Both the position numbers and the translations under genes were made by a program. Source: Pollenia angustigena (taxonomy: Eukaryota > Arthropoda > Insecta > Diptera > Polleniidae). Taken from it: 64,000 bases of DNA. Positions 34,709 to 45,210 of the stretch are shown one piece after another. Below the pieces are notes generated by a model. It was given only the letters and a program-made list of their open reading frames with translations. It searched no databases and was not told the origin of the DNA. The DNA is taken from NCBI GenBank assembly GCA_930367215.1, contig OV884056.1, forward strand, positions 279,230,067 to 279,294,066, read 5' to 3'. How positions within the stretch are numbered: position 1 is the first letter of the stretch; the number at the start of each line of letters is the position of its first letter.

Positions 34709-35103
34709 GGCTCAGTTAGTCTTTACTTTCTGTTTCTGTTCTGTTCCGTGCCGTTCTGTTATGAAATTGTAATAGTTACTTTTTCCGTAGTAACTTATCA
34801 GCCGTTTATGACAAATTTATTAGCTTTGCACCGTCCATTGTTTTATTTTAATAACTTTAATGCACATAAATTTGAAAAAATTAAATTTTATAAATTCTTA
34901 AAATTAAAAAACAGTTTATTTCAATATAAATATGTATTTTTTATTATTTATTTTGCTGTCACTTACAATTACTTAACATGTTTTTAATTTTAACAAACTG
35001 AACTCCAACAGAACAGAAAAACTAATCAATTTCATAGGGCTTTTAATAACAAAAACAAGTCAGCTGATTCGTAACAGAACAGAAAGTAAAGACTAATTCT
35101 GCC
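34709..35103. mobile_element. TTAA-target MITE nested in hAT element
   Basis: The left end GGCTCAGTTAGTCTTTACTT and right end (reverse complement of GGCAGAATTAGTCTTTACTT) are inverted over about 34 bp. Flanks are TTAA and TTTA. The terminus resembles the 21.2-kb MITE. The interior (395 bp) has no transposase. Confidence 0.65.
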
Positions 35104-35328
35104 TTTACATTTTGTATATGAACGGAAAAAAATAATTAAAAACACAAAAAAATATGTTATAATACAAGAAAATATTGAAAATTTTATTCCATCGGTTAAT
35201 CCGTTAATCGACTGAAATTAACCGGTTTAATCGTTAATCGAAAAAAGCCAATTTGAAATTAACCGATCAGTTAATCGGGTAGTAATTAATCGGTTAACCG
35301 TCAATACCGTGAATACCCTAGTAGCCAG

Positions 35329-36139
35329 AAAGAAAAACACTCGGGAAAAATGCAGTTTTTTATACTCACTTTAAGTATGAGACGTAATCAAAAATTCAAG
35401 TACGAATAACACTAAAACGTACTTAAAAAAATCCTTAATGGGATTAATTTCGAAAATCAATACTGGAATTAGAAATTTAAAAAATTCTTAAACCAAGTAA
35501 AAAAAAGATACAACTTTTCGTTGGTACTGCCACTCTGAGAGTAAAATTAGAAAGTGAGCGTTTTAATCTCATTTAATTTATCAAAGTTTGTTGCAGACAC
35601 AACAACACACAAGTAGTTAAAAAACGATTTGCTTGTTGTGTGTAGAAACAACAAAAACAACAGAACATGATAAAAACACATAAATTGTATGTTTTAAAAG
35701 TAGAACTGAGAACTCTTGCTTCCCATTTAGTTTATATTTTCTTAAGTTTTTAAAGTAAAAACCATATCGGGAATAATGCTGGTGTTTTATAATTGAAATT
35801 CTCGATTTAACTTTTCTTTATTTAAAGCACGAATTCGGGATTCAAGAATTATAAAGTTAATTCTTTTATCAAGCGCATTTTCGCATTGATTTCAATTCAA
35901 TTGAAATCGGCCTTAAGCCCGTAACCTTTATTTTGCCAAGAGCTATATGGGCCTTCATATCGGAATTACTTACTTTAATACTTGTTGCTTAATTACTTAC
36001 GGCAAATTCTTCATATGCATATTAACTTAAGTTCACATACCTAAAAGAAAAAGAAGAAGAAAAAATTGTATTAGTAACTATAAAACGTCTGTTTTTGAAT
36101 TAAAAATATTCATAAATAATATTTGTATTTTTAAAACTA
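35329..36139. repeat. Dispersed repeat, copy shared with 62.75-63.3 kb
   Basis: Phrases TTCTTAAACCAAGTAAAAAA, ACTCTTGCTTCCCATTTAGT and AAAACCATATCGGGAATAAT recur in the same order near 62785, 62930 and 62990. ATCAAGCGCATTTT (35870) recurs at 63103 and 63204. No coding content; family unknown. Confidence 0.5.
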
Positions 36140-36411
36140 CCCAGTAAAAACTTCGCCTACAAAATAATGTGTTGAGTAATCAGAAAAACACAAGAGCACT
36201 ACTTACAATTCTACTGAAAGAACCAATGAATTTTACAAGGGATGTCCCAAAATGAACGCATTCAAAAGTAAGTCATTATTTTTTTTACTTAAATACATCC
36301 AAAAAAAAGTAGTTATAGAAGTTGTTATGGATATAGTTATAGAAGAAAGCTACTAAATAATGAGTTAAAGAAGCTATTCATTTTGAAAAAGTAGGCGAAG
36401 TTTTTACTGGG
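36140..36411. mobile_element. 272-bp MITE with TA duplication
   Basis: The ends are CCCAGTAAAAACTTCGCCTA and its reverse complement, flanked by TA on both sides (36138-36139, 36412-36413). Terminal repeats are at least 21 bp. No coding content. Confidence 0.8.
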
Positions 36412-36845
36412 TATTGTATTGGATTCAAAACTATGAAAGCAAAATATTAGTTTTACGGAATACGACTCTTAGGCCCGTTTTAACAACTTACCGATAGCTT
36501 AAAGTAGACTTTAAATGGCCTGATAAAAAGTGTTCCATTATTAAAACGTTACATTAACCTAAAGTAAGCGATAAAGATAATTAAGGTACAACCTACCTGG
36601 TAGGTAAAAGCAAAGTTGCAATAGTAGAACAGTTTTTAAACGGCCGATACAAAATATGTCTACGATGGAATAGTGGGTAAATAGGGACAGTATTTAGAAA
36701 TTTATATCGTTACGTCCTACTTTCTTACGACTTGCGACCCAGCTGTGTTCCTAGCATAAGTGCATAGTCCTTCGAACATATTATTAAAACCATTCTAGGA
36801 CATAATTCTTAAAAATATAAAAATTCAATATAAATAACATTCGGA
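36412..36845. other. Unassigned sequence
   Basis: No gene. The segment directly precedes the mariner relic and probably replaces its missing 5' end. Confidence 0.35.
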
Positions 36846-36857
36846 AAACATTTTCCG

Positions 36858-37598
36858 TTGTCAAAATTTTTGCAAAAAATGGCAACAGTGGATGATCAAT
36901 CTTCGAAGAATATCATCTTCAGTTATAAGGCACGTTTTCACCTCGGTGGATTCGTCAATATGCAGAATTGCTGCATTTTGGCGAATGATAATCTAAGAGT
37001 GGTTATCAAAAAAGCAATGCGCCCACAAATACTGACTGTTTGGTGCGGTTTATGGGCAGCCGGCATCATCGGGCCGTATTTTTTCCAAAATGAGGCCGGT
37101 CAGGCAGTTACTGTGAATGGTGTTCGCTATCGTAAGATGATAACGAACTTTTTATGGCCCGAATAGGAAGGTATGGATGTGGACGATATGTGGTTTCAAC
37201 AGGACGGTGCCACTTGCCACACAGTAAACGAAACAATGGCAGTTTTGCGCGACAAATTCAATGGCCGTGTTATCTCACGTGGTGGCGATGTCAATTGGCC
37301 GCCAAGATCATGTGATTTGACACCGTTTTACTTCTTTCTTTGGGGTTATTTTGAAAGAAAAGGTGTACGTCGATAAGCCAGCCACAATTCAAGCTCTAAA
37401 GGATAAGGAGATAATTCGGCACATTAACGGCATATAACCTCAATTATGCCTCAGTGTCATTAAAAATTAAGACCATCGGGTGGAGGTGTGCCACCAAAGA
37501 CGAGGCGGCCAATTGGCCGATCTTTTTTCCATTCCAATATTATCATAACAAAAAGAAATGACAATAATTTTCTAAATAATTTGTGTTTTGTTAAAAAT
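36858..37598 (+). pseudogene. Mariner-type transposase pseudogene (DD41D-like), two catalytic Asp lost
   Basis: Reading on the plus strand, SKNIIFSYKARFHLGG starts the catalytic domain. The usual SDEAHF is SYKARF, so the first Asp is Tyr. WCGLWAAGIIGPYFF and NGVRYRKMITNF follow, then an in-frame TAG at 37164. MWFQQDGATCHT holds an intact second Asp. NWPPRSCDLTPFYFFLWG should hold the third, but the expected Asp is Tyr. A frameshift at about 37365 moves the rest (VYVDKPATIQALKD) to another frame, and a further stop follows. From the second Asp to the third catalytic position there are 41 residues, hence DD41D. The 5' half is missing. The 3' end was invaded by a fold-back element at 37599. Confidence 0.85.
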
Positions 37599-39082
37599 GG
37601 CTGTAGGAAATATCGCCCAAAGAAAAATGGCCCAAAAAAATAAATGACAAATCGCCCAAATGAAGAATCGCCCAAGCGAACATGAAAAATGACCCAAAAA
37701 GGTAAATATGAAATTTTGCCCAAAAAAAACGAAAAAGGGCCCAAAAAGAAAATGAAAAATGACCCAAAAAGCAAAAACGAATTTTTTCCCAAAAAAAAAA
37801 AAAAAAATTACTAAATTTGCAAAAAAGTGTTTATTATTCATATAAATTTAGGTGACATGTCATAACGTCCAGTGTCGTAGTATCCTTGGACACTTTTAAA
37901 GTGTCATAATGTCCATCGAAGACGAGGACGAGGACGTTATGACACTTTGCAACGTCCGCAACTTAACTTATAATCAAAAATGTGTAAATTTTTTTTTAAA
38001 ATACCGTTAAAATTTCAAGTGATTTTTTAAAGATACTTATTTAACCATAATATGGTTGTCGGTGACAATGATTTGGTTAAATTAAACATAATATGGATAA
38101 AATATTTTTATAGCTTTTACTCCGGGTGTATGTATATATTAAATATATATATCCAAAATAAGGATTTCATCTTCTATGGTATAACAAATACTGGCTTCGC
38201 TAACTAAAGCTTCTCTGTATAGCCGGCCTTCGGCCGGACGCAAGGATTTTCTCCTCTATGGTATAACAAAGACCGGCTTCGCTAACTAAAGCTTCTCTGT
38301 ATGGCCGGCCTTCGGCCGGGCGCAAGGATTTTCTCCTTTATGGTCTAACAAAAACCGGTTTCGCTAAGTAAAGCTTCGAAAAACTGCCTTGTTTCCGAAC
38401 AAGGCCGACTACGCAGAGAAGCTTTAGTTAGCGAAGCCGGTGTTTGTTATACCATAGAGGAGAAAATCCTTGCGCCCGGCCGAAGGCCGGCTATACAGAG
38501 AAGCTTTAGTTAGCGTAGCCGGTCTTTGTTATACCATAGAGGAGAAAATCCTTCCGCCCGGCCGAAGGCTGGCGATACAGAGAAGCTTTAGTTAGCGAAG
38601 CCAGTATTTGTTATACCATAGAAGAGAAAATCCTTATTTTCGATATATATGTATATATTTAATATATACACCCAGAGAAAAAGCTACAAAACCATTTTTA
38701 AAAAATTCTACCGATATTATGTTTAATTTATCCAAATCATTGTCGCCGACAACCATATAATGGTTAAATTAGTTTCTTGAAAAATAGTTTTATTGTTTGC
38801 AACCATAATAAAACATGGTTTTCTCTGCCATGTAAGATTATGGTAGAATTTTAAAAATAGCCCATTTTTTTGGGCCATTTTTCATACAACATTTTTGGGT
38901 GATTTTTCATTATGAAATTTAAAAAACGAAAAATCGCCCAACAATAACGATAAATAGCCCAAAAATTTTGGGCCATTTTTCATATGAAATCAGGCCCAAT
39001 TTTACATGCAATTTTTTTGGGCGATTTTTCATTTTTTTTTTTTTTTTGGGCGATTTTTCTTTGGGCGATATTTCCTACAGCC
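37599..39082 (+). mobile_element. Fold-back element, copy A (1484 bp, 9-bp duplication)
   Basis: The terminal 30 bp at both ends are the same inverted repeat, starting GGCTGTAGGAAATATCGCCC. It is flanked by a perfect 9-bp duplication GTTAAAAAT (37590-37598 and 39083-39091). The outer arms are made of ATCGCCCAAAAA / ATGGCCCAAA words. Inside is a segment with facing GTCATAACGTCC and GGACGTTATGACAC motifs (37858-37955), then a large central palindrome. No protein is encoded; open frames such as 37460-37841 are translations of the CCCAAAA repeats. A 9-bp duplication with long inverted arms fits Foldback-like or Mutator-like elements. Confidence 0.85.
38041..38767. repeat. Central palindrome of copy A with 82-bp GC-rich units
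   Basis: The arms run from TTAACCATAATATGGTTGTC to GACAACCATATAATGGTTAA, centred at about 38396 in GCCTTGTTTCCGAACAAGGC. Each arm has about three tandem units of 82 bp. On the left they start at 38160, 38242 and 38324. Each unit carries AAGGATTTTCTCCTCTATGG, CGGCTTCGCTAACTAAAGC and the hairpin GCCGGCCTTCGGCCGG. Confidence 0.85.
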
Positions 39083-39209
39083 GTTAAAAATCAACATCGG
39101 CCCTTAAAACTTAACCAGCCTTTCCTATAAACGCTCCCAATCTTTAAATTTTTCAAAAAATAAGACAAATTTTGTAAGCAATAAAGTTGAGTTTAACAGT
39201 AACATTAAG
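39083..39209 (-). pseudogene. Spacer between fold-back copies: mariner end plus LINE piece
   Basis: These 127 bp begin with the second copy of the GTTAAAAAT duplication, probably followed by the last part of the mariner relic. They end with AACATTAAG, the duplication of copy B. On the minus strand the right part continues the LINE ORF found at 40683 onward (NSTLLLTKF-like sequence). Removing copy B would rejoin the LINE. Confidence 0.5.
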
Positions 39210-40674
39210 GGCTGTAGGAAATATCGCCCAAAGAAAAATCGCCCAAAAAAAAAATGAAAAATCGCCCAAAAAAATTGCATGTAAAATTGGGCCTGATTTC
39301 ATATGAAAAATGGCCCAAAATTTTTGGGCTATTTATCGTTATTGTTGGGTGATTTTTCGTTTTTTAAATTTGGGTGATTTTTCATTATGAAAATGTTGTA
39401 TGAAAAATGGCCCAAAAAAAAATGGGCTATTTTTAAAATTCTACCATAATCTTACATAGCAGAGAAAACCATGTTTTATTATGGTTGCAAACAACAAAAC
39501 TATTTTTCAAGAAACTAATTTAACCATTATATGGTTGTCGGCGACAATGATTTGGTTAAATTAAACATAATATCGGCAGAATTTTTTTAAAAATGGTTTT
39601 GTAGCTTTTTCTCTGGGTGTATATATTAAATATATACATATATATCGAAAATAAGGATTTTCTCTTCTATGGTATAACAAATACTGGCTTCGCTAACTAA
39701 AGCTTCTATGTATCGCCGGCCTTCGGCCGGGCGCAAGGATTTTCTCCTCTATGGTATAACAAATACCGGCTTCGCTAACTAAAGCTTCTCTGTATAGCCG
39801 GCCTTCGGCCGGCCGCAATGATTTTCTCCTCTATGGTAAAACAAACACCGGCTCCGCTAACTAAAGCTTCTCTGCGTAGTCGCCCTTGTTCGGAAACAAG
39901 GCAGTTTTTCGAAGCTTTACTTAGCGAAACCGGTTTTTGTTAGACCATAAAGGAGAAAATCCTTGCGCCCGGCCGAAGGCCGGCTATACAGAGAAGCTTT
40001 GGTTAGCGAAGCCGGTCTTTGTTATACCATAGAGGAGAAAATCCTTGCGCCCGGCCGAAGGCCGGCTATACAGAGCAGCTTTAGTAAGCGAAGCCAGTAT
40101 TTGTTATACCATAGAAGATGAAATCCTTATTTTGGATATATATATTTAATATATACACCCGGAGTAAAAGCTATAAAAATATTTTATCCATATTATGTTT
40201 AATTTAACCAAATCATTGTCACCGACAACCATATTATGGTTAAATAAGTATCTTTAAAAAAATCACTTGAAATTTTAACGGTATTTTAAAAAAAAATTTA
40301 CACGTTTTTGATTATAAGTTAAGTTGCGGACGTTGCAAAGTGTCATAACGTCCTCGTCTTCGATGGACATTATGACACTTTAAAAGTGTCCAAGGACACT
40401 ACGACACTGGACGTTATGACATGTCAACTAAATTTATATGAATAATAAACACTTTTTTGCAAATTTAGGAATTTTTTTTTTTTGGAAAAAATTCGTTTTT
40501 GCTTTTTGGGTCATTTTTCATTTTCTTTTTGGGCCCTTTTTCGTTTTTTTGGGCAAAATTTCATATTTACCTTTTTGGGTCATTTTTCATGTTCGCTTGA
40601 GCGATTCTTCATTTGGGCGATTTTTCATTTTTTTTTTTTGGGCCATTTTTCTTTGGGCGATATTTCCTACAGCC
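39210..40674 (-). mobile_element. Fold-back element, copy B (1465 bp, inverted, own 9-bp duplication)
   Basis: Same element as copy A in opposite orientation, with the same 30-bp termini. It is flanked by a perfect 9-bp duplication AACATTAAG (39201-39209 and 40675-40683) that differs from that of copy A. It is therefore an independent insertion, not a duplication of A. Its central palindrome is at about 39520-40242 with the same 82-bp units. Sequence differences from A are scattered and few. No protein is encoded. Confidence 0.85.
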
Positions 40675-40682
40675 AACATTAA

Positions 40683-41040
40683 GTTTAAATCAAAGATAAC
40701 GCCAACACATTTGAGAGAATCGACAAATATTCTAAAAAACAGAAACTCCGATAAGGTAAATGAAAACTCATTGCCTTCGTTTTAGTCGGACTTATCTCAA
40801 GATTATTTTTGAACATCCAATAAAATCCCTAGTATCATGACAGATCATTCGGCAAAAACAAAATGTTGATAAATATCATTTCCTCGAAATGAATACCGTC
40901 ATTCATATTGGTAATAAGAAACACTGGACCCAGTGGAGACCCCTGCCGTACACCAGAGGTGACATGACTAGTACTGGAATCATAACCGTCCAAAGATACG
41001 TACTGATAGCGATCAGTTAAATAATCTTCTGAATTTTAAA
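40683..41040 (-). pseudogene. Jockey-type LINE reverse transcriptase fragment
   Basis: The minus strand encodes YLTDRYQYVSLDG, then SHVTSGVRQGSPLGPVFLI, which is reverse transcriptase motif B of jockey-clade LINEs, followed by NMND. The YADD-box position reads LPNDLS, so the catalytic motif is decayed. Farther down, in a shifted frame, are NNLEISPTKTKAMSF and KCVGVIFDLNL, the segments that normally follow. Stops and frameshifts separate these parts. The fragment is truncated on both sides; one break is the fold-back insertion. Confidence 0.8.
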
Positions 41041-41064
41041 ATGAGAATGGAATGGTCTTACGAG

Positions 41065-42420
41065 CAGTGTTGTCAGATCGATTTTGACCTTTTTCGCCAA
41101 ATTTAATATCAAAAATCGCCAAAATCGCCAAAACCTTTGTTTACAAGTATTTGACAATAAAATACATATTTTTTAAATTATTAAAAATATTTTTTTATAA
41201 ATCCTAAAAACAAAATTAGTTCCGTATCGCTTCAATACGCCAAAAATTCAAAAAAGTCGCCAAAATATATATTTTGCTTAATTTTTATTTAGAGCGAAAT
41301 AAAAATAGTTAGTGAACACAAAAAAGGTACGATGTTTACTATAAAATAATTTATAGTAGTCTACTTAAAGCAACAAAAAAATATTTTTTGCGGCTAGTAC
41401 TTAACAAATATTAAAAATGCACTATATACAATAGTTGCAGTTTCATTATATATCTAAAACGCTTCATTTGGAATACATTGTGAGGGTATTACATTTATTC
41501 AACAAAAGTACAAAAGAAGTGCAACATGTACTATTCCCATTCATATAACTTATCAGGCATGTTCTGAAAATCAGTTTTTGTGAAAGTGATTTGAAATCCA
41601 AAAAAAGGTGTTCTGGACAAAAAGCTTTTTTCATAAAATCACAAGTGATTTGAAATCTTGTGATTTTCAGAACATGCCTGTATAACTCCTAATAACGCGT
41701 CAAGAAGTTCGTATTGCATTCTAATTCAAAGGCGAGTTTTAGTGGCGTTCATAGTTTCAACACAGGCATTACTAGTTGTAATAACCGCATATTAAGGACA
41801 GCCAAAGTAAAGTCCTTAAAATGTTACGTACTGCCGTATCCTTGTAGCTTTAAAATTTTTTCCAAAACTTATTTAGTTATCTTTCCAATTAACCAACGCT
41901 TATTTTTTCCATTGTGTTTCATAAACGTCCAAAGGTATGATAGGATTCATAAAAATCTTTAAAATATCAATAACAACAACATATTTTATCTGTGATAATA
42001 AATTGCCACATACATATAAGTATAATGTGAAAATGTTTATAGACTTAAAACATATTCGTGTTTTAAGGAATTCTATTTATTGATTTTTTCAAGAGCAATT
42101 TTATATATAAAAAACTCTTTTCTAAAAGATTTTCATTAACTTCATCAGCCATTTGAACATACCTTCAAATACCTATCATAGATATGATTGACTGAAATTT
42201 CGTTCATACAAATACAAGAATTAAAATAATATCATTTCTAAGTATTTAATTTAACGAATTTCAAAACAAATTCATAGGTCATCAAAAATAGCCAGTTGGC
42301 GATTTTAAAAATTTTATAAATCGCCAAAAAATCGCCATGTCGCCAAATCAAAAATTAGGTCGCCAAGCATGTTTGAAAATAGCCACGTTTGGCGAGAAAT
42401 CGCCACATCTGACAACCCTG
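41065..42420. mobile_element. hAT element, 1356 bp, perfect 8-bp duplication
   Basis: The left end CAGTGTTGTCAGAT and right end (reverse complement of CAGGGTTGTCAGAT) are 14-bp terminal repeats with one mismatch. CTTACGAG is duplicated exactly at 41057-41064 and 42421-42428. TCGCCAAA words cluster at both ends (41097-41131, 42296-42365), a hAT-type subterminal repeat. There is no transposase, so it is non-autonomous. Confidence 0.85.
41554..41680. mobile_element. 127-bp MITE nested in the hAT
   Basis: The ends are CAGGCATGTTCTGAAAATCA and its exact reverse complement. Inner AAGTGATTTGAAATC is repeated. TAT lies next to both ends; the duplication is uncertain. Confidence 0.7.
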
Positions 42421-42557
42421 CTTACGAGGCTTTTTAAGTTTAAAATATACTTTAACATTTTCTTCTCATTGACTCCGTTAGTTATAAGTGTAGTGATGTA
42501 GTGCTAAGATTATAAAGAAATGCAAATTAAAGAGGATTTCTCAAAATAAGTAAAGGT

Positions 42558-42944
42558 AGAAGTACATAACACGCGTTAGTGCGCGCGCGCTCTGTCGTCT
42601 TCTGTCAAATAAAGTTAAACTAGTTTTTTTTATAGAACAACCTACATGCAAAATATTTTGACGCGTTTGCGCCAGAAAGTTGGTTAACTTTGAACTTGTT
42701 AACGCGTTGTGTATTTTTAACAAGTAATCAGCTGACAATAAAAGGAATAATTTAAATTTGTGAATCATGAAAGAAAAACTTATTGAAGAGCTTAAAAAAC
42801 ATACAATATTTATATAAAAAGAATAAATTCAATAAAATAACAAAATCTTGATATACTTTCGAATCCGTTTTTAATACACAAATAAGTAAATAAATAAAAA
42901 ACAGCTGACAAGAATGGCTTTTGTTACGCGTGTTGTGTAACTTC
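42558..42944. mobile_element. Possible TIR element
   Basis: ACATAACACGCGTTAG near the left and TTACGCGTGTTGTGTAA near the right form an approximate inverted pair around 42560 and 42935. A GCGCGCGC run lies at 42583-42590. Ends are not sharply defined. Confidence 0.3.
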
Positions 42945-43245
42945 CCTTAATAGCGCGGCGTCCCCGCTTTGCAATTGTTAAATCCGATTTTTACAGCGAG
43001 ATTTATAGTAAAGTTGGCCACTATTGTTAATAAATAATGGCAATTGAGTAATTTTTTGGTCAATATAGCGCTTCTATCTCCATTTTTGTTTCTATTTTGT
43101 GGGTTTTATGAAACAAAAGAGTTTACCCTACTGTTCGTGTCACAACGTTGACGCTCTTGTTTAGGTATGGCATATGAGCGCGTAAAAGCCAAGCGGAAGA
43201 AAACGTTCCGTCTTTCGCACGTGTTTAGGAACGGCTGTTAGTTTT
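42945..43245. repeat. Dispersed repeat shared with 55.73-55.9 kb
   Basis: TTAATAGCGCGGCGTC, GCTTTGCAATTG and ACAGCG..TTTATAGT recur at about 55806-55885. GACGCTCTTGTTTAGGTATG and AACGGCTGT resemble the reversed ACAGCCGTACCTAAACAAGA at 55726. Probably a TIR element with two copies in the window. Confidence 0.5.
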
Positions 43246-44690
43246 TGCGTCTTCATTATATTCTAATATTGCATATACTGTACTGGTCCCACGAACCTGA
43301 TTACAAAATGATCCTACGAACCACTGTTTAAATTGGTCTTTCTTCAAGAATAAAAAACTTTTTAAGTTTATTTATCTTCTCTATCGTCAGTTAACTTCCC
43401 CACTTAAACGTTTCCTTCACTTGGAATAAAGATTGAAAATTTATGCAAAAAAAACAGCATTCCAAATGCAACATAATAACATAAAAAAATTGAAGGTATA
43501 ATCAGCATTACAATGGTTTAATGAAACCAGAAAAGCACACACAAAAAAATATAACAAAAATAGTAGAAGTAGGAGGAGAAGTTGAAGTAGAAAATTTCAA
43601 TAAAATCTTAAGCATATTGCAATAGAAATTCGCTCAACAAAAGATCAAGAAAATGTCAGTTTAACGACCAGTAAATGTAACATTTATGCAACAAATAAAC
43701 GAAAGAAAAAGAATTTATAAAACAAACTTTAAGCGAATAAATGTTTCAACTTATTTCCAGTAAAATTGTATGCACAACTTAAACACATTCACAAAAAAAA
43801 AAAAAGAAACCTCATTTAAATAATACAATAAAAAAGGGAGTCAAACACTAAAATGTTATGGAAGCTACCAATTTGTATTTTTTTCCATTAAAGAAAATTT
43901 TGAATTTCTATACTTTAAAAAATATTTTGTGAGCCACGACTTTAAGGTTTTTTTATTGATAATTTTTCCTTATAATTCTCTGTGAACCTCCTTAATACTT
44001 TTTTAGACATCTTGCATTTTATAATGCAATTCTTCGTAGTCACGCAAATATTTGATTTTTGTATCCCCTTGTCTACCTCTAAAATTTCTTTTGCTTAAGC
44101 CTTCAAGTAAATTTGTTGTTTCTGATCTTTATCTTATAAGATTATGCCTCAACTCAGGCTTGATTTTATTTTCTTTACCCAGTTTTATTTTTTGTTTGCA
44201 AAGGTGTTGTTTGGCTTTAAATAAAGTTCAAATGTTTATGGGAGGATTGTGTGGTCTTTGTAACTCAAAAAGTGGAAGAGAACGTTTTTGTTTTTTTAAT
44301 TTTACGCAAATTACTTATTTGTAATTTAATCTCTTCCTTTTTGTCTTCTTTATGGCAGTCTTTAGCATTTTATTTGTTGGCATTAAAATAATTTTAACAC
44401 TTTAACATTTCAATGGAATTTTTTTTATATTTTTATGATAATTATGATAACTTTATGGAGATAGAAATCTGGCTTAAGTTGGGAAAGATTTTAAAGTAAA
44501 ATTGAATTCGCTTGTTAAACAAACTTGGCCAAAAATTATTTAATTTCTGAGCAAGCAATGGGTAAATACTTACTTAGGGGTACTTTACACTATTTTTTAA
44601 ACGATTTTCCAACAATAATTAGATCGTAAAAATACTGACGACTTGTATTATAGTGTAAAATGGTCTTTAATACGATTTTGTAACATAAGC
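43246..44690. other. AT-rich spacer, no gene
   Basis: About 1.4 kb without recognisable repeats. The open frame at 44052-44324 has no domain I recognise and ordinary AT-rich composition. Confidence 0.45.
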
Positions 44691-45210
44691 TGTAATATAG
44701 TCATCTAAAAATTGTAGATAAAAGTGTTCGAAAATAAGCACTAAATATCGCTCCTTAGTGTTCGTTTCGGTAAATTTGTGGAAAACACAAACGCTAATAG
44801 TGTTTGTGTAGAAAATCATTAAAAAATAACGTTTCGCTGTTTGTCATCTTTCGAACACTTAAATAATACTGTTCTTATCCAACTCAATAAAAGATAAAAA
44901 CATTTAATTCCGTTCGGTTCTTTTTTTAACCACAAACTTCATTGTGTTCGGCTCGGTTCATTAAAAAAACCAAACATTTTTTACAAAAACAAAATACACA
45001 TACGAAAAAAAAACAAAAAGCCAGCAAAATAATTTAACACAAAAAAAAAACACATACAAAATACACACACAAGCTGTTCTTGCTGCGGACGTTGCTAAAA
45101 TTTTTTGTTTGTTCATTTCTTTATCAATGTAAAAAAAGAAACATTATAGAACATTAAAATATAATGTTTGTCTACTGTATCAGTGCAATTATTCTGTTCC
45201 TTGTCAAATG
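44690..45210 (-). repeat. Dispersed repeat, copy 2 (inverted relative to 4.0-4.8 kb)
   Basis: Reverse complement of the 4-kb repeat, with the same order of landmarks. It ends beside the left terminus of the 45.2-kb transposon. Confidence 0.5.

Larger units (their letters stand above)
33085..35320. mobile_element. hAT-like element, 2236 bp, with TAATCGGTTAA subterminal repeats
   Basis: The ends are TAGGGTATTCA and TGAATACCCTA. The flanks GTAGCCAT (33077-33084) and GTAGCCAG (35321-35328) match at 7 of 8 positions. Both ends carry clustered TTAATCGGTTAATCG repeats (33108-33200 and 35190-35300), the subterminal repeat style of hAT elements. No transposase was found. At least two MITEs are nested inside. 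Confidence 0.75.
37599..40674. repeat. 3.08-kb composite palindrome
   Basis: Copies A and B in inverted orientation, 127 bp apart, make arms of about 1.46 kb. Each arm contains its own 0.72-kb palindrome, and these contain 82-bp units with 16-bp hairpins, so there are at least three levels of inverted symmetry. Confidence 0.9.

Noticed and set aside
36858..37376. Two separate small genes
   Set aside because: They are in the same frame separated by one TAG and together form one mariner transposase remnant.
40438..40785. Open frames rich in Phe/Trp/Gly (also 37460-37841 and 40482-40682)
   Set aside because: They are translations of the CCCAAAAA/TTTTTGGG repeats in the fold-back arms. The mirror copies give the same peptides, with no start context or domain.
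44052..44324. Plus-strand frame of 90 codons with a Cys/Gly segment
   Set aside because: No domain, no upstream promoter or splice context, and base composition equal to the surrounding spacer.
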